Shown here in pieces: positions 9,151 to 19,819 of a stretch of 64,000 nucleotides of DNA (its first letter is position 1; every line of letters begins with the position of its first letter). Both the position numbers and the translations under genes were made by a program. The DNA is from Snodgrassella alvi wkB2 (GTDB lineage: Bacteria > Pseudomonadota > Gammaproteobacteria > Burkholderiales > Neisseriaceae). Location: the NCBI RefSeq assembly GCF_000600005.1, contig NZ_CP007446.1:1328894-1392893 (forward strand). The letters run 5' to 3'. The notes below the pieces were generated by a model. The model was not told where the DNA came from. It saw nothing but the letters and a program-made list of their open reading frames with translations, and made no database searches.

Positions 9151-10608
9151 TTAATGGGCATTTGTTTTCTTTGAACTGACTTTATTTTTACGCTTTACCT
9201 GCTTTTTCGATTGTTTTATCTGTTCTCGCTTGGCAATTCGGTTACTTAATTTGACACGACGCAATGGCTGCGCCGGTTTGCTGTCATTTTCCTGATATGG
9301 ATTTTCGTTTACATTATATTGAATACGTAAAGGTGTCCCCTGTAAATGAAATGCTTTGCGAAATGTTTGTGTCAGATATCGGGTATAAGCATCACTGATA
9401 TGCTGTAAGGCATTACCATGTATGACTATAACTGGCGGATTCATGCCGCCCTGATGAGCATAACGCATTTTAGGGCGAATTAAGCCGGCGCGCGGAGGCT
9501 GTTGTCGTTCCAGTGCACTTTGTAATACGCGGGTAATTTTCGGGGTAGGCAGTTTAATCATTGCAGCATCATAGGCGGCCTGAATTGAGCTGAAGAGCCC
9601 GTCAATTCCTTTTTCTTTCAATGCCGAAATATAATGAAATTTGGCAAAATCAAGAAAATACAGTTTACGTGCTATATCACGTTTAACCTGTTGCTTGCGC
9701 TCTTCGCTTATTCCGTCCCATTTATTTACTGCAACAACTAAAGCACGCCCGGCTTCCAACGCAAAGCCTGCAATAGTTGCATCCTGATCGGCTATATCCT
9801 GTTGTGCATCGAGTACCAGTACAGCTACGTTAGCCGCTTCGATAGCCTGCATTGCTTTAATAACGGAAAACTTCTCAATAGCGTCATCTACTTTGCCACG
9901 ACGACGTACTCCGGCAGTATCGATAATGGTAAAAGGTTTGTCGTTGCGCTCGAAATCAATGTGAATTGAGTCACGTGTGGTACCGGCCATGTCAAAAGCA
10001 ATAACCCGCTCCTCACCCAGAATTGCGTTAACCAAAGTTGATTTGCCTACATTTGGCCGACCAATAACTGCAAAAACCGGATGATGGCTGTTTACCGGTT
10101 CCTCTTCTTCGGGAAAGTCTTCCAGTACGGTTTCTATCAGTCCATACACGCCGTCACCATGCGCCCCTGAAATAACGATAGGCTCTCCTAGACTTAATTC
10201 ATAAAACTCTGCTGCCAGAATTGGTCTGTTAGCGCCCTCACCTTTATTCACTGCCAGATATACAGGCCGGGAACTCTGGCGCAAATGGTTGGCAATAATC
10301 TGATCCTGTGGTGTCAGACCGGTACGTCCATCTACCAGAAAGATAACTGCATCCGCCTCATCTACGGCTTGCAAAGTATGGCGAGCCATTTCATATAAGA
10401 TACCGCTATCTACTACCGGCTCAAAACCACCGGTATCAACAACCAGATAAGGTTTACTTCCCACTCTGCCGTGCCCGTAATGCCGGTCGCGGGTTAGGCC
10501 GGGTAAATCGGCAACCAGTGCATCACGTGTACGAGTCAGGCGGTTAAATAATGTTGATTTGCCTACATTCGGGCGACCAACCAGAACAATCGTTGGTTTC
10601 ATATTCAT
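9151..10608 (-). CDS. der: Ribosome biogenesis GTPase Der (EngA)
   Basis: An essential tandem-GTPase that helps mature the 50S subunit. Two G-domains are visible, each with a [10 protein letters not shown]-loop, at about residues 10 and 185. The first has DLPGLTRD and DTGGFE; the second has DMAGTTRDS and DTAGVRRR, followed by NKWD. A KH-like C-terminal domain and a very basic tail (about 25 residues of Lys/Arg) complete the 485 residues. It lies in the conserved hisS-yfgM-(bamB)-der neighbourhood, but bamB is missing here. Confidence 0.97.
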   Translation of the reverse strand: MNMKPTIVLVGRPNVGKSTLFNRLTRTRDALVADLPGLTRDRHYGHGRVGSKPYLVVDTGGFEPVVDSGILYEMARHTLQAVDEADAVIFLVDGRTGLTPQDQIIANHLRQSSRPVYLAVNKGEGANRPILAAEFYELSLGEPIVISGAHGDGVYGLIETVLEDFPEEEEPVNSHHPVFAVIGRPNVGKSTLVNAILGEERVIAFDMAGTTRDSIHIDFERNDKPFTIIDTAGVRRRGKVDDAIEKFSVIKAMQAIEAANVAVLVLDAQQDIADQDATIAGFALEAGRALVVAVNKWDGISEERKQQVKRDIARKLYFLDFAKFHYISALKEKGIDGLFSSIQAAYDAAMIKLPTPKITRVLQSALERQQPPRAGLIRPKMRYAHQGGMNPPVIVIHGNALQHISDAYTRYLTQTFRKAFHLQGTPLRIQYNVNENPYQENDSKPAQPLRRVKLSNRIAKREQIKQSKKQVKRKNKVSSKKTNAH

Positions 10609-10680
10609 TCTTTCAGATAATTTCTATTGCTTTAAAACAGCAATAGCCTGCCAGCGGCAAGCTTTTCAGTACAACTGATA

Positions 10681-10725
10681 AACCTGAAATTCCTGCCAGT
10701 TTTTCGGGCCGGAATTTCAGGTTTT
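10681..10725 (-). terminator. Hairpin between yfgM-like gene and der
   Basis: AACCTGAAATTCC / GGAATTTCAGGTT inverted repeat with a long loop, just after the yfgM-like stop. The T run on the minus strand is short, so it may be an attenuator or processing site rather than a full terminator. Confidence 0.5.
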
Positions 10726-10737
10726 ATTAAGCATTGA

Positions 10738-11364
10738 TTAACTCAAACTGCTTATTTTCATTTGGATGACTTCGCGTTGTACTGAATCTTTTGATAATAA
10801 ATTCAAAGCTTGCTGGTAGGCAGCAACGGCTTCAGTATTTTTCTTCTGTGCCTGTAAAACATCACCTTTGGTTTCAAGCAGAACCGGCTTTAATTCATTG
10901 GTTACTTTTACATCCAGCGCCTGTAATGCTTCATTGTATTTACCTTGCTGTAAATATACGGTAGCCAGCCGTTGCGCAATGATTGTTTGCAATAAGTCAT
11001 CATGCTGTCTGGCTTTAACCCATTGCAAATGGCGGATGGCTTCATCATATTTACCATCATCAAATGCTGAACCGGCCATCATCAGTGTAGCCTGAGTTGC
11101 ATTCATGGTATCAGGATATTTTTCCTGTAATTGTACAAGTGCTTTTTTACTCTCAGTCAAATTATTGGCACTAGCCTGAGAAATAAATGTATCAAATACT
11201 TCTGCTGCTTTTTCATTATTACTGCGTAAATGACTTTGATACAGCACATAACCCAGATATGCCAATGACAATATAACCAGTATAGCAAAAATCCAGCGTC
11301 CCCAGCGTTGCCAGAAATATTTGAAATTTGCAACTTCCTGTTCATCCTGAATATGTACAACCAT
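10738..11364 (-). CDS. YfgM-like tetratricopeptide inner-membrane protein
   Basis: A single-pass inner-membrane protein with a periplasmic TPR domain, related to E. coli YfgM, which associates with the SecYEG translocon and periplasmic chaperones. A short cytoplasmic segment precedes one TM helix (GRWIFAILVILSLAYLGYVLY). TPR-like helices follow, such as YDEAIRHLQWV, YLQQGKYNEALQAL and AVAAYQQALNLL. I choose the ATG that overlaps the hisS stop as TAATG, which gives 208 residues; a start five codons earlier lies inside hisS. Position between hisS and der supports the assignment. Confidence 0.88.
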   Translation of the reverse strand: MVVHIQDEQEVANFKYFWQRWGRWIFAILVILSLAYLGYVLYQSHLRSNNEKAAEVFDTFISQASANNLTESKKALVQLQEKYPDTMNATQATLMMAGSAFDDGKYDEAIRHLQWVKARQHDDLLQTIIAQRLATVYLQQGKYNEALQALDVKVTNELKPVLLETKGDVLQAQKKNTEAVAAYQQALNLLSKDSVQREVIQMKISSLS

Positions 11365-12656
11365 TATGCATTCTTCCATTGTTGGATCAACTGTAAAGCT
11401 GCTTCGGCAGCAACAGTCTGTTGTTCATGAGAACTCAAATTCTTAAGCGTTAAGGTATTGTTTAATTGCTCTTCCTGAGCAACGATTACTGCTATTGCAG
11501 CACCACTGGCATCAGCTTTTTTCAATTGGGCTTTCAGACTCTGATCACCACAGTGTAAATAAACATTCAAACCTGCTGCCCGTAATAATGCGGCATGCTG
11601 CATGGCAATCAGACTGCTTCCTTCTCCCTGATGCATGATATATACATCAGGCACATTGTTAATATGCAGTTTGCCAAATTCCTGTACAAGCAGTAATAGA
11701 CGTTCAATACCCAATGCAAAGCCAATAGCCGGCGCTGGTTTACCGCCAAGCTCTTCAATCAGCCCGTTGTAACGACCACCACCGCATACAGTTGCCTGTG
11801 CGCCAAGTTTAGTTGTCGTCCATTCAAATACGGTCAGATTATAGTAATCCAGACCGCGAACCAGACGCGGGTTTTCTACATATGTGATACCCAGCCCGTC
11901 CAGCATATTTTTTAAAGTATTATAGTGTGCAAGTGATTCTGCGCCCAGATAATCTATAAGACGTGGCGCAGCATTCGCCATTGCCTGTAAATCGGGATTT
12001 TTGGTATCCAGCACACGCAACGGATTAGTATGCATACGACGCCGGCTATCCTCATCCAGAATGGCTTCATGCTGTTGTAAATAAGCAATTAGTGCAGTAC
12101 GGTGAGCAGTACGCTCCTGCTGATTACCCAGAGTATTTAATTCAAGTGTGAGGTATTCCCGAATACCCAGCCGTTCCCAGAGATTAGCAGTCATGGCAAT
12201 CAGCTCGGCATCTACATCAGGGCCGTTAAATCCTAATGCTTCAACACCAACTTGATGAAACTGACGATACCGCCCTTTTTGTGGGCGCTCCCGTCTGAAC
12301 ATCGGCCCCATATACCATAATTTTTGCGGACTATTATAAAGTAAGTTGTGCTCCACAACTGCACGCAGACAGGAGGCTGTACCTTCCGGCCGCAGGCTCA
12401 GGCTGAGTTTGTCGTTGGAATCGGCAAATGTATACATTTCTTTGCCCACAACATCGGTTTCTTCACCTATTGAACGTACAAACAAACCAGTTTGCTCAAC
12501 AACCGGTGTACGAATCTGGTTGTAACCAAAACTGCGTGTCCATGCGACCACTACGTCTTCAAACGCCTGCCAGAGTGCAGATGTCAGTTTAAAATCTTTC
12601 TGCTCTACTGGCAGTAAATCATTCATGCCCTTAACGGCCTGGATTTTCTGACCCAT
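11364..12656 (-). CDS. hisS: Histidine-tRNA ligase HisS
   Basis: Charges tRNA-His. This class II synthetase of 430 residues begins [15 protein letters not shown]. It shows motif 2 ([23 protein letters not shown], in parts), the HisA-type [15 protein letters not shown], and motif 3 near [12 protein letters not shown]-terminal anticodon-binding domain carries the Rossmann-like strand set. The stop overlaps the start of the next gene (TAATG), so the two are translationally coupled. Standard length and complete. Confidence 0.98.
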   Translation of the reverse strand: MGQKIQAVKGMNDLLPVEQKDFKLTSALWQAFEDVVVAWTRSFGYNQIRTPVVEQTGLFVRSIGEETDVVGKEMYTFADSNDKLSLSLRPEGTASCLRAVVEHNLLYNSPQKLWYMGPMFRRERPQKGRYRQFHQVGVEALGFNGPDVDAELIAMTANLWERLGIREYLTLELNTLGNQQERTAHRTALIAYLQQHEAILDEDSRRRMHTNPLRVLDTKNPDLQAMANAAPRLIDYLGAESLAHYNTLKNMLDGLGITYVENPRLVRGLDYYNLTVFEWTTTKLGAQATVCGGGRYNGLIEELGGKPAPAIGFALGIERLLLLVQEFGKLHINNVPDVYIMHQGEGSSLIAMQHAALLRAAGLNVYLHCGDQSLKAQLKKADASGAAIAVIVAQEEQLNNTLTLKNLSSHEQQTVAAEAALQLIQQWKNA

Positions 12657-12722
12657 ATTAATTAATTTGTATATCCCTATTAAACTATATTAGCTGCTGA
12701 CAGCTATAACAGTATATTTATC

Positions 12723-13991
12723 TTATAAAGCCGTAATCGGAATCACTTTCGCTGTTTCCCGCTTTTTACCCTGCTCACCATAATTGGTCTGAATATATTC
12801 TTCTACTAAGGCCAGAAACTCTTCAGCCATATGTTCGCCTTTTAAGGTGGTTTTGCGCTCGCCATCCACATATACAGGAGCAACAGGTGTTTCACCCGTA
12901 CCGGGCAAAGATATGCCAATGTCGGCGAGTTTACTTTCACCAGGCCCGTTAACAACACAACCCATAACCGCTACATTGAGATTTTCAACACCCGGATATT
13001 GCAGCCGCCATACTGGCATTTTTTCACGCAAATACTGCTGAATATCCCGCGCTAGTTCCTGAAACACGGTACTGGTTGTACGTCCGCATCCGGGACACGC
13101 TGTTACCAGCGGCGTAAAAGAACGCAATCCCATAGTTTGCAGGATTTCCTGAGCAACCACTACTTCCTGTGTCCGTGCACTTCCCGGCTCAGGAGTAAGC
13201 GATACTCTAATGGTATCACCTATACCCTGTTGCAATAAAATAGCCAAAGCCGCAGTAGACGCTACGATACCTTTACTCCCCATTCCTGCTTCGGTTAAAC
13301 CAAGATGCAGCGGATACATACAACGGGAAGCAAGGTTATGATAAACCTCTATTAAATCCTGTACATTAGATACTTTACAAGACAATATAATCCGGTCAGC
13401 CGGTAAACCAAGACTTTCTGCCTTTTGCGCAGATTCCAGTGCAGAAACAATCAATGCTTCTTTCATAACTGATTCTGCAGGCTGAGGAGTTGCTAAAGCC
13501 AGATTATTGTCCATCATGCGCTTTGCAAGAGCCTGATCCAGCGAGCCCCAGTTTACTCCGATGCGAACAGCTTTATTGTGCTCTGCTGCTGTATGAATCA
13601 TGAAAGCAAATTTTTCATCGCCCTTCACCCCTTTACCCACATTACCCGGGTTAATCCGGTATTTTGAAAGTGCTGTTGCACAATCCGGATAATCTTTAAG
13701 CAGGCGATCGCCATTAAAATGAAAATCACCAACTAAGGGGACATTACAGCCCATGTCATTCAGACGCTGGCGAATTTCAGATACTCTGGCCGCCGCCTGA
13801 GGTGAGTTAACTGTAATCCGAACCAGTTCGGAACCGGCATCTGCCAGTGCTTTTACCTGAATGGCTGTTTGTTCCGCATCAGCAGTATCAGTGTTAGTCA
13901 TAGACTGTACTCTGACGGGTGCTTCAGATCCGATAACTACATGATCAATTTTTACCTGATGGGTTTTCCTTCGTACTCCAGCCAAGGTCAT
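12723..13991 (-). CDS. ispG: 4-hydroxy-3-methylbut-2-enyl diphosphate synthase IspG
   Basis: A [4Fe-4S] enzyme of the non-mevalonate isoprenoid pathway, converting ME-cPP to HMBPP. The TIM-barrel N-terminal part includes [14 protein letters not shown] and YRINPGNVG. The cluster ligands lie in ACPGCGRTT and in the later [11 protein letters not shown] start at the ATG four codons after the GTG frame opening, because GGTGG sits at a proper distance upstream and the ATG is one base after the rodZ-like stop. That gives about 422 residues, normal for the family. Confidence 0.97.
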   Translation of the reverse strand: MTLAGVRRKTHQVKIDHVVIGSEAPVRVQSMTNTDTADAEQTAIQVKALADAGSELVRITVNSPQAAARVSEIRQRLNDMGCNVPLVGDFHFNGDRLLKDYPDCATALSKYRINPGNVGKGVKGDEKFAFMIHTAAEHNKAVRIGVNWGSLDQALAKRMMDNNLALATPQPAESVMKEALIVSALESAQKAESLGLPADRIILSCKVSNVQDLIEVYHNLASRCMYPLHLGLTEAGMGSKGIVASTAALAILLQQGIGDTIRVSLTPEPGSARTQEVVVAQEILQTMGLRSFTPLVTACPGCGRTTSTVFQELARDIQQYLREKMPVWRLQYPGVENLNVAVMGCVVNGPGESKLADIGISLPGTGETPVAPVYVDGERKTTLKGEHMAEEFLALVEEYIQTNYGEQGKKRETAKVIPITAL

Positions 13992-13992
13992 T

Positions 13993-14883
13993 TCAATTTC
14001 CACCTACCGTCATTGCTGCGGTTCTTTTCTTGTTTTGTTCAATAGCGATATCTTTTCCGGCAAACCGGATACTGGCACCAGGGGTATAACCAAGTATTAC
14101 TTTGTACGGAGCAGCCCCGCTAAACTGATGTGTACTACCGGCATCTACCACCTGACTGATGAGCACCTTGCCATTTTTATCACTTACCTGCAACCAACTT
14201 CTGTTTTCAAGTTTTATTACCAGTGTATCTGAAGCTGATACAGCAGGCTGAGAAACCTGCGTATCTGTAGTATTGCTTGTACTAGCAGACTGACTGGCGG
14301 CAGTAACTTCGGTAACAGGCTGGGAACCGGTGTGTTCATTGTCCGTCATCGGTACAACACGAATATTGCTGGCAGCGATATCACTAATAGAAGCTGTTTG
14401 CACAGATACTTCCTGACCGGCCGTAGCAGTTTGTCTGGCATTTTCAGAGGTAGATTTAGTCTGCCATGCATATACCACTGCACTAATTAAAATTACTACT
14501 AATACAACAATCAGCCAGCGTGGAAAATGACGACGCTGCGGCTTACCTTTGAAATCAAGATCTGCAGAAACGACTTTATTGCTGTCTGAAGTTGACAAGT
14601 GACTGGCAGCAGGAAAAATCTGCTGAAAATATTGCTTCAGTTCTTTTTCATCTACTTCGAGCAAACGGGCATATGAGCTTAAAAAGCCTTTGATGAATAC
14701 AGCTTCTGGCAAACCTTTATAGCTACCGCTTTCCATTGCCTCAATTTGCCGTGCCGGCAGTTTTAAACGTTCGGCAACTTCACCTACAGACAGTCCTTTC
14801 TGTTTTCGTGCCTGTGAAAGTAATGTTCCCAGAGTAACTGCTGCATTTGGGCTGGACTCGGGGTTTTTGGTTTGCTCATTCAT
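13993..14883 (-). CDS. rodZ: RodZ-like helix-turn-helix membrane protein
   Basis: A bitopic membrane protein resembling RodZ, which links the MreB cytoskeleton to the cell-wall elongation machinery. Residues ~16-85 form a Cro/C1-type HTH ([20 protein letters not shown]). A basic stretch and one TM helix ([20 protein letters not shown]) follow. A Ser/Thr/Gln-rich periplasmic linker leads to a C-terminal DUF4115-type domain ([12 protein letters not shown] ... [17 protein letters not shown], in parts). The ATG overlaps the preceding stop by one base (TGATG). If the host is a rod-shaped Snodgrassella-like cell, a morphogenesis role is sensible. Confidence 0.88.
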   Translation of the reverse strand: MNEQTKNPESSPNAAVTLGTLLSQARKQKGLSVGEVAERLKLPARQIEAMESGSYKGLPEAVFIKGFLSSYARLLEVDEKELKQYFQQIFPAASHLSTSDSNKVVSADLDFKGKPQRRHFPRWLIVVLVVILISAVVYAWQTKSTSENARQTATAGQEVSVQTASISDIAASNIRVVPMTDNEHTGSQPVTEVTAASQSASTSNTTDTQVSQPAVSASDTLVIKLENRSWLQVSDKNGKVLISQVVDAGSTHQFSGAAPYKVILGYTPGASIRFAGKDIAIEQNKKRTAAMTVGGN

Positions 14884-15647
14884 CAGAATTTTCCTGTAGA
14901 AACCTGCTCTAACTCAGCAGAATAAGGGAAATTATTACGCAGTTGTGCTTCATATTCGTAAGCGGCCTGCATATTACCCAAAGATCTTGCAATTCTCCAC
15001 CCCAATAATAAATCATCAGCAGATAAGTTATTTATCTGACTCTGATACTGCTTAAACAGATAATTGGCATCCGAAGCATTACCTGCCAGCAAATTATTAC
15101 GAGCCATTTCTTTCTTTGCAGCAATAAAATTCGGATTAGCTGCCAAAGATCGTTCAAAATAGCTGTTAGCCAGCTGATACTGCCCCATTCGGCTACTGCA
15201 AATACCTTTATTGAACTGGGCAATTTCCGGTGTAGGATAAGTCGGATCAGCCAAAGCTTTATCAAAATAAGCTAATGATGCATTCGGCTTTTTCAAAACA
15301 TCACACACAAACCAGCCATAGTTATTATTTACTTCTGCACTATCTGATGCTAATGACAAAGCACGCTGAAAACTCTCTTCTGCTTTTGCCGGTTCTTTTA
15401 AATACTGCCATATCTGAGCGCGTATCAACCATGCATCAAGTGAACTACTATTATTTTTTATCGCTTCATCAATTGCTTCAACAGCCTGACGGTAATTTTG
15501 ATTTTTCAAATACTCTACCGCCAGCTGAGTTTTAATCTGTGCTACCTCTCTGGCTCGCTGTGCCGCTGTCGGTTTTTTGTTCATAGTCTCAGTAGCACAG
15601 GCTGATAATACCAGTGCACATAATAGAGTTAACCCCAATTTTTTCAT
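14883..15647 (-). CDS. PilF/PilW-like type IV pilus biogenesis lipoprotein
   Basis: An outer-membrane TPR lipoprotein needed in relatives for PilQ secretin assembly and pilus stability. A signal peptide with lipobox LSAC opens the protein (Cys at about residue 16 from the chosen start). Several TPRs follow, including YRQAVEAIDEAI, KAEESFQRALSLA and YQLANSYFERSLAANPN. The conserved NNNYGWFVC and FNKGICSSRMG stretches are typical of PilF. I start at MKKLGLTL, which has an AGGGA site; a start six codons earlier would overlap rlmN. It sits in the usual rlmN-pilF-rodZ-ispG order. Confidence 0.9.
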   Translation of the reverse strand: MKKLGLTLLCALVLSACATETMNKKPTAAQRAREVAQIKTQLAVEYLKNQNYRQAVEAIDEAIKNNSSSLDAWLIRAQIWQYLKEPAKAEESFQRALSLASDSAEVNNNYGWFVCDVLKKPNASLAYFDKALADPTYPTPEIAQFNKGICSSRMGQYQLANSYFERSLAANPNFIAAKKEMARNNLLAGNASDANYLFKQYQSQINNLSADDLLLGWRIARSLGNMQAAYEYEAQLRNNFPYSAELEQVSTGKF

Positions 15648-15651
15648 CGAA

Positions 15652-16734
15652 TCATCCCTGTACAAGTTGCCACTTTTGTTGTCGCTGCGTTTTATCTTTT
15701 ACTTTTCCCGCAAGCTGACCACATGCTGCATCAATATCATCACCACGGGTTTTTCTGACTGTTACTACAAAACCTGCTTCCTGCAAAATTTCACGAAATA
15801 CACGGATACGTTCATTTGTTGAACGCTCAAACCCCGAATTGGTAAACGGATTAAACGGTATCAGATTAAATTTACACGGCACATCTTTAACCAGAGCGAT
15901 TAATTCACGCGCATGTTCGGGAGCATCATTAATACCTTTCAGCATAATATACTCAAAGGTAATAAAATCACGCGGTGCTTTTACCAGATAACGCTGACAT
16001 GCAGCCATTAACTGGTTAAGCGGATATTTCTTATTCAATGGAATGAGTTTATCACGCACCTGATCATTAGAAGCATGCAGTGAAATAGCTAATGCTACAG
16101 GCATAACTTCTTTCAGGCGATCCATCTGGGGTACCATACCAGAGGTTGATACAGTTACACGACGACGTGATAAACCATAGCCGTGGTCATCCAGCATGAT
16201 ACTTAATGCTGTCACCACATTATCAAAATTGGCTAATGGCTCGCCCATTCCCATCATAACCACATTGGAAATTACTCTTTCATCCTTAGGCGTAACACCA
16301 AGGGCTTTGTTAGCCCACCATAACTGCCCGATAATCTCTGCTGTGGTCAGATTGCGGTTAAAACCCTGTCTGCCGGTAGAGCAAAACATGCATTCCAATG
16401 CACAGCCTATTTGCGAAGAAATACATAACGTACCCCGGGTATCTTCCGGTATAAAAACCGTTTCCACACCATTACCAGTACCAACATCAAGCAACCATTT
16501 GCATGTACCATCAGCTGATTTTTGCTCAATCAGTAAATCCGGTACTTTTACTTCCGCATTATCCAGTAATTTATGACGCAAAGATTTAGCCAGATCAGTC
16601 ATATCTGTAAAATCGGCTATTCCGCCTAAGTGCATCCAGCGCATCACTTGTCTGGCGCGAAAAGGCTTCTCTCCCATTTGAGCAAAATGGGCAGTTAAAC
16701 CGGGTAAGTCAAAATTTAGCAAATTGGTCTTCAT
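15652..16734 (-). CDS. rlmN: Dual-specificity RNA methyltransferase RlmN
   Basis: A radical-SAM enzyme that methylates C2 of A2503 in 23S rRNA and A37 of some tRNAs. The radical-SAM cysteines are in [11 protein letters not shown] (CxxxCxxC). [17 protein letters not shown] and the C-terminal [16 protein letters not shown], with the Cys that forms the protein-RNA adduct, are all present. At 360 residues it is complete. It begins the tight minus-strand operon running through pilF, rodZ, ispG, hisS and yfgM. Confidence 0.97.
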   Translation of the reverse strand: MKTNLLNFDLPGLTAHFAQMGEKPFRARQVMRWMHLGGIADFTDMTDLAKSLRHKLLDNAEVKVPDLLIEQKSADGTCKWLLDVGTGNGVETVFIPEDTRGTLCISSQIGCALECMFCSTGRQGFNRNLTTAEIIGQLWWANKALGVTPKDERVISNVVMMGMGEPLANFDNVVTALSIMLDDHGYGLSRRRVTVSTSGMVPQMDRLKEVMPVALAISLHASNDQVRDKLIPLNKKYPLNQLMAACQRYLVKAPRDFITFEYIMLKGINDAPEHARELIALVKDVPCKFNLIPFNPFTNSGFERSTNERIRVFREILQEAGFVVTVRKTRGDDIDAACGQLAGKVKDKTQRQQKWQLVQG

Positions 16735-16833
16735 CAGGGTAATACATTAAGTAAGCAATAAATAGTAATAACTGGTTTTCAGTCATTCTATTATGCTGAT
16801 AATACAACTTTATTCAACAATCTATACAATTCT

Positions 16834-17595
16834 TTAATTTTTACCAGACAGATAATGCCATATTTTTTTCAGTGGTTTTTCCGTTTTCTTTTTCTGAACA
16901 ATGACATTAAATAAACGACGATAGTGGTTTGGAGGACAAGTCAAAACTTCAGTAGCATGCCATCCGTCGGAAGTATTTTTAAATAAAAAACTGCTGTTAT
17001 CGCGGATATCAAAACCTTCTACCGTTTCAAAATCACTGATATCAGGATTCGTTTTATCTGTTTTTTTACCGCCAAGAGCTAAAATGGAACCGCCCCATTC
17101 AATTTCCCAGTCGGCTGAAGTATTGAAATAAAAAATGTGTGTACCGATTTTATCAAGACTATCACAGTGCGGTGAAACTTCAGAACCAGTTTCACCTACA
17201 TGCCATGCATAACGAATAGTATATTCATCAAGATTTAAATAACGATTTAAAAACTCCAGATAAGGCTCCGATGTTTGTACCTCACGTACAAATTCCTGCC
17301 ATACATTCGGCAACTGCTCAATTTTGGTTACGCCAAGTCCGGACTGATCATTTTTATGATAGATAGATTTTTCAAATGCCAGATAGTATCGATTATGAGG
17401 CCGCTGCCCGCTTTTTCCGCGCGGTCTGTTCACATGCTTTTCAAATAGATCCAGACTGGGAAAATTGTTATACAATTCATTAAATGCTTCGGGTAGTAAT
17501 ATTTCCTTAAATAAATGATTTGGAAATGGTTTAGTTTCATTAAACTTCTGAACCGGAAGCGATTTCAAAACAGATAAATTAAAAAAATCAGACAC
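16834..17595 (-). CDS. 2OG-Fe(II) oxygenase family protein
   Basis: A probable non-heme iron, 2-oxoglutarate-dependent dioxygenase of the prolyl-4-hydroxylase type. The iron-binding facial triad is visible as H143 and D145 (SPHCDS) and H213 (DGWHAT). An Arg a few residues later (RRLFNVIV, near 226) would bind 2-oxoglutarate. The substrate is unknown; relatives hydroxylate small molecules, glycans or protein side chains. It lies between ndk and rlmN, genes that are usually closer neighbours, so it looks inserted into a conserved block. No transport or polysaccharide gene is adjacent. Confidence 0.8.
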   Translation of the reverse strand: MSDFFNLSVLKSLPVQKFNETKPFPNHLFKEILLPEAFNELYNNFPSLDLFEKHVNRPRGKSGQRPHNRYYLAFEKSIYHKNDQSGLGVTKIEQLPNVWQEFVREVQTSEPYLEFLNRYLNLDEYTIRYAWHVGETGSEVSPHCDSLDKIGTHIFYFNTSADWEIEWGGSILALGGKKTDKTNPDISDFETVEGFDIRDNSSFLFKNTSDGWHATEVLTCPPNHYRRLFNVIVQKKKTEKPLKKIWHYLSGKN

Positions 17596-17624
17596 TTTAT
17601 TTCTCCTACTTGTATTTATACAAA

Positions 17625-17650
17625 TTAGTCCACCTGTACAGGTGGACTAA
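17625..17650 (-). terminator. Perfect palindrome after ndk
   Basis: A 26-base perfect palindrome, TTAGTCCACCTG with its complement and a TA centre, directly after the ndk stop on the minus strand. Only a weak T stretch follows, so it may end or attenuate the ndk transcript. Confidence 0.6.
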
Positions 17651-17673
17651 GTTCAGTAAATTTATTTACAGTA

Positions 17674-18099
17674 TTAACGAGCACATAGCTCATCGGCTGC
17701 AAAAAAATATGCAATTTCAATAGCTGCATTTTCAAGGCTGTCTGAGCCATGAACAGCATTGGCATCAATTGAATCAGCGAAATCAGCACGAATTGTGCCT
17801 GCAGCGGCTTCTTTAGGGTTAGTTGCACCCATTAATTCTCGATTTTTGGCGACTGCATTTTCACCTTCCAGCACCTGAATCATCACTGGTCCGCTAATCA
17901 TAAAACTTACCAGATCTGCAAAAAACGGACGTTCCTTATGAACAGCATAAAAACCTTCAGCCTCAGCTTGAGACAAATGTTTCATTTTAGCAGCAACAAT
18001 TTTCAGCCCGTTATTTTCAAAACGGCTGTAAATCTGTCCGATAACGTTTTTAGCAACTGCATCAGGTTTAACAATAGATAATGTGCGCTCGATAGTCAT
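17674..18099 (-). CDS. ndk: Nucleoside diphosphate kinase Ndk
   Basis: Transfers the gamma-phosphate of ATP to other nucleoside diphosphates through a phosphohistidine. Visible features are [15 protein letters not shown], the KERPFF loop, [15 protein letters not shown], and the active-site His in NAVHGSDS. The frame opens 18 codons earlier, but the family start MTIERTLSI fits the ATG used here, giving 141 residues. A hairpin palindrome follows it. Confidence 0.97.
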   Translation of the reverse strand: MTIERTLSIVKPDAVAKNVIGQIYSRFENNGLKIVAAKMKHLSQAEAEGFYAVHKERPFFADLVSFMISGPVMIQVLEGENAVAKNRELMGATNPKEAAAGTIRADFADSIDANAVHGSDSLENAAIEIAYFFAADELCAR

Positions 18100-18187
18100 A
18101 TTTGTTTCCATAAATATTGAATATACTAATTTTTTGCCGCAAAATTGTTTCAAAAAACATATCTTGTCATTTTAACAAAATTCAGTC

Positions 18188-19348
18188 TTATTTAATATCT
18201 TTTCCTATACTTGCATTTTCACTATCAAGTGTTAAATGAGGTAAAGTTAAATATTCTTCTGAACGCATTTCTGTAAGACGGCTGGCTGTACGAGTAAACT
18301 CGTTGGCGAAATCGCCGTCTGTATAGATATCGTCTATAGCGACCTCGCAACTGGCACATAGCTTAATACGATAATCATATAAAACATCAATTAACCAGGT
18401 AAGCCGCCGTGCTTCAGCCATCTGACCAGATCCCATTTTGGGTATGTCTGACAAAATTAATACGCGAAATTTTTTTGCCAGTTCCAGATAATCATTTTGT
18501 GAGCGCGGACCACAGCATAATGTATTGAAGTCGAACCAGATTGTTGTATCAGAAATTGCTTTGTACGGTAATTTACGCCCAAGTATTTCAATTTCTCCGC
18601 CAGTAATTTCCTGTTCACCATTAATTTTGTGAAATAACTCTGTTAATTTTTGTTCACTGCTTGCATCTGCTGGTATATAGAATATATCTGCCGGCTTTAA
18701 TGTTCGCATTCGATAATCTTCACCGCCATCTACATTTAAAATAGTCAGCTCTTTTTCAATTAGTGCAATAGTAGGCAAAAAACTGGAACGATTCTGACCT
18801 TGCGGATAAAGCTCAGACGGAGCGTAATTGGACGTAGCCACCATAACCACACCCTGCTCAAATAAGCCCTCAAGTAATCTTCCCAAGATCATAGCATCAG
18901 CGATATCACTGACATGAAATTCATCAAAACACAACACTCTTACTTCACGAGCAATATCCTGTGCGACTGCACTTAATGGATTAGTCTGACTATGATGATC
19001 TTTTAATCGTTCCTGTACTTCTGCCATAAAAGCATGGAAATGTACCCTGCGTTTGCGCCGATATGGTAAACATCCAAAAAAAACATCCATTAAAAAACTT
19101 TTGCCACGCCCGACTCCGCCATACATATACAAACCTTTTGGTGCGCGCGGCGAACGCAGACTACGACCGAGAAAGCGGTTTCGTTTACGTTTAAACATCA
19201 TCAACTCTGTCCAGAGTCTGTCCAGTTGTTTAATTGCACGTAACTGAGCTGCATCATGTATGAATCCGGGTTGCTGTTCTGCAGCCTGATACCAAGTAAG
19301 AGGACTTTGATTATTAAATTCGGGAGCAACAAAGACTGATGTGGCCAT
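18188..19348 (-). CDS. zapE: Cell division ATPase ZapE (AFG1-like)
   Basis: A P-loop ATPase that associates with the division ring under stress in E. coli. The Walker A is MYGGVGRGKSFLMD near residue 80. The Walker B and sensor region is VLCFDEFHVSDIADAMIL, and ATSNYAPSELYPQG follows. FHAFMAEVQERL precedes the Walker B. At 386 residues it is of normal length. The gene stands between ihfB and ndk on the minus strand, with its own upstream gap. Confidence 0.94.
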   Translation of the reverse strand: MATSVFVAPEFNNQSPLTWYQAAEQQPGFIHDAAQLRAIKQLDRLWTELMMFKRKRNRFLGRSLRSPRAPKGLYMYGGVGRGKSFLMDVFFGCLPYRRKRRVHFHAFMAEVQERLKDHHSQTNPLSAVAQDIAREVRVLCFDEFHVSDIADAMILGRLLEGLFEQGVVMVATSNYAPSELYPQGQNRSSFLPTIALIEKELTILNVDGGEDYRMRTLKPADIFYIPADASSEQKLTELFHKINGEQEITGGEIEILGRKLPYKAISDTTIWFDFNTLCCGPRSQNDYLELAKKFRVLILSDIPKMGSGQMAEARRLTWLIDVLYDYRIKLCASCEVAIDDIYTDGDFANEFTRTASRLTEMRSEEYLTLPHLTLDSENASIGKDIK

Positions 19349-19448
19349 ATAATTGATTTCTTCTAGATGTCAGAATTGTATTTAGCAAAAGTTAAAAGAC
19401 GTAACCTTAGCACACCTACTTAACATCCGACCACCATAAAATAAAAAT

Positions 19449-19480
19449 ACGCCGCAGAAACTGCGGCGTTAACGTCTATC
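19449..19480 (-). terminator. Rho-independent terminator after ihfB
   Basis: ACGCCGCAG / CTGCGGCGT hairpin with an AAA-type loop. On the minus strand it is followed by ATTTTTAT, about 25 bases past the ihfB stop. Confidence 0.88.
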
Positions 19481-19495
19481 TAAAATAAAACAGAA

Positions 19496-19813
19496 TTATT
19501 TATCTTTAGATACGAGAGCTTTGTCAACACGTTCACGTAATTCCTTACCAGGTTTGAAGTGCGGTACATATTTTTCCGGTACTGACACCTTTTCACCTGT
19601 TTTAGGATTACGTCCAACACGAGCTGGACGGTGATTTAAATCAAAGCTACCAAATCCACGAATTTCAATTCGCTGACCTTTAGCTAAAGCTCGAGTCATC
19701 GTATCAACAAGAATCTTAATACTTTGCTCAACGTCCTTAGCATTTAATACAGTACTATCATTATTAGCAGTATATAATTCCGCCAGGCGAATCATTAATT
19801 CCGACTTCGTCAT
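19496..19813 (-). CDS. ihfB: Integration host factor beta subunit
   Basis: A DNA-bending subunit of IHF. This 105-residue HU/IHF-fold protein begins [12 protein letters not shown]. The DNA-contacting arm [27 protein letters not shown] (in parts) and the [11 protein letters not shown] end identify the beta subunit. It directly follows rpsA (6-base gap), the cmk-rpsA-ihfB order seen across proteobacteria, and is terminated by a clear hairpin. Confidence 0.96.
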   Translation of the reverse strand: MTKSELMIRLAELYTANNDSTVLNAKDVEQSIKILVDTMTRALAKGQRIEIRGFGSFDLNHRPARVGRNPKTGEKVSVPEKYVPHFKPGKELRERVDKALVSKDK

Positions 19814-19819
19814 AACCGC

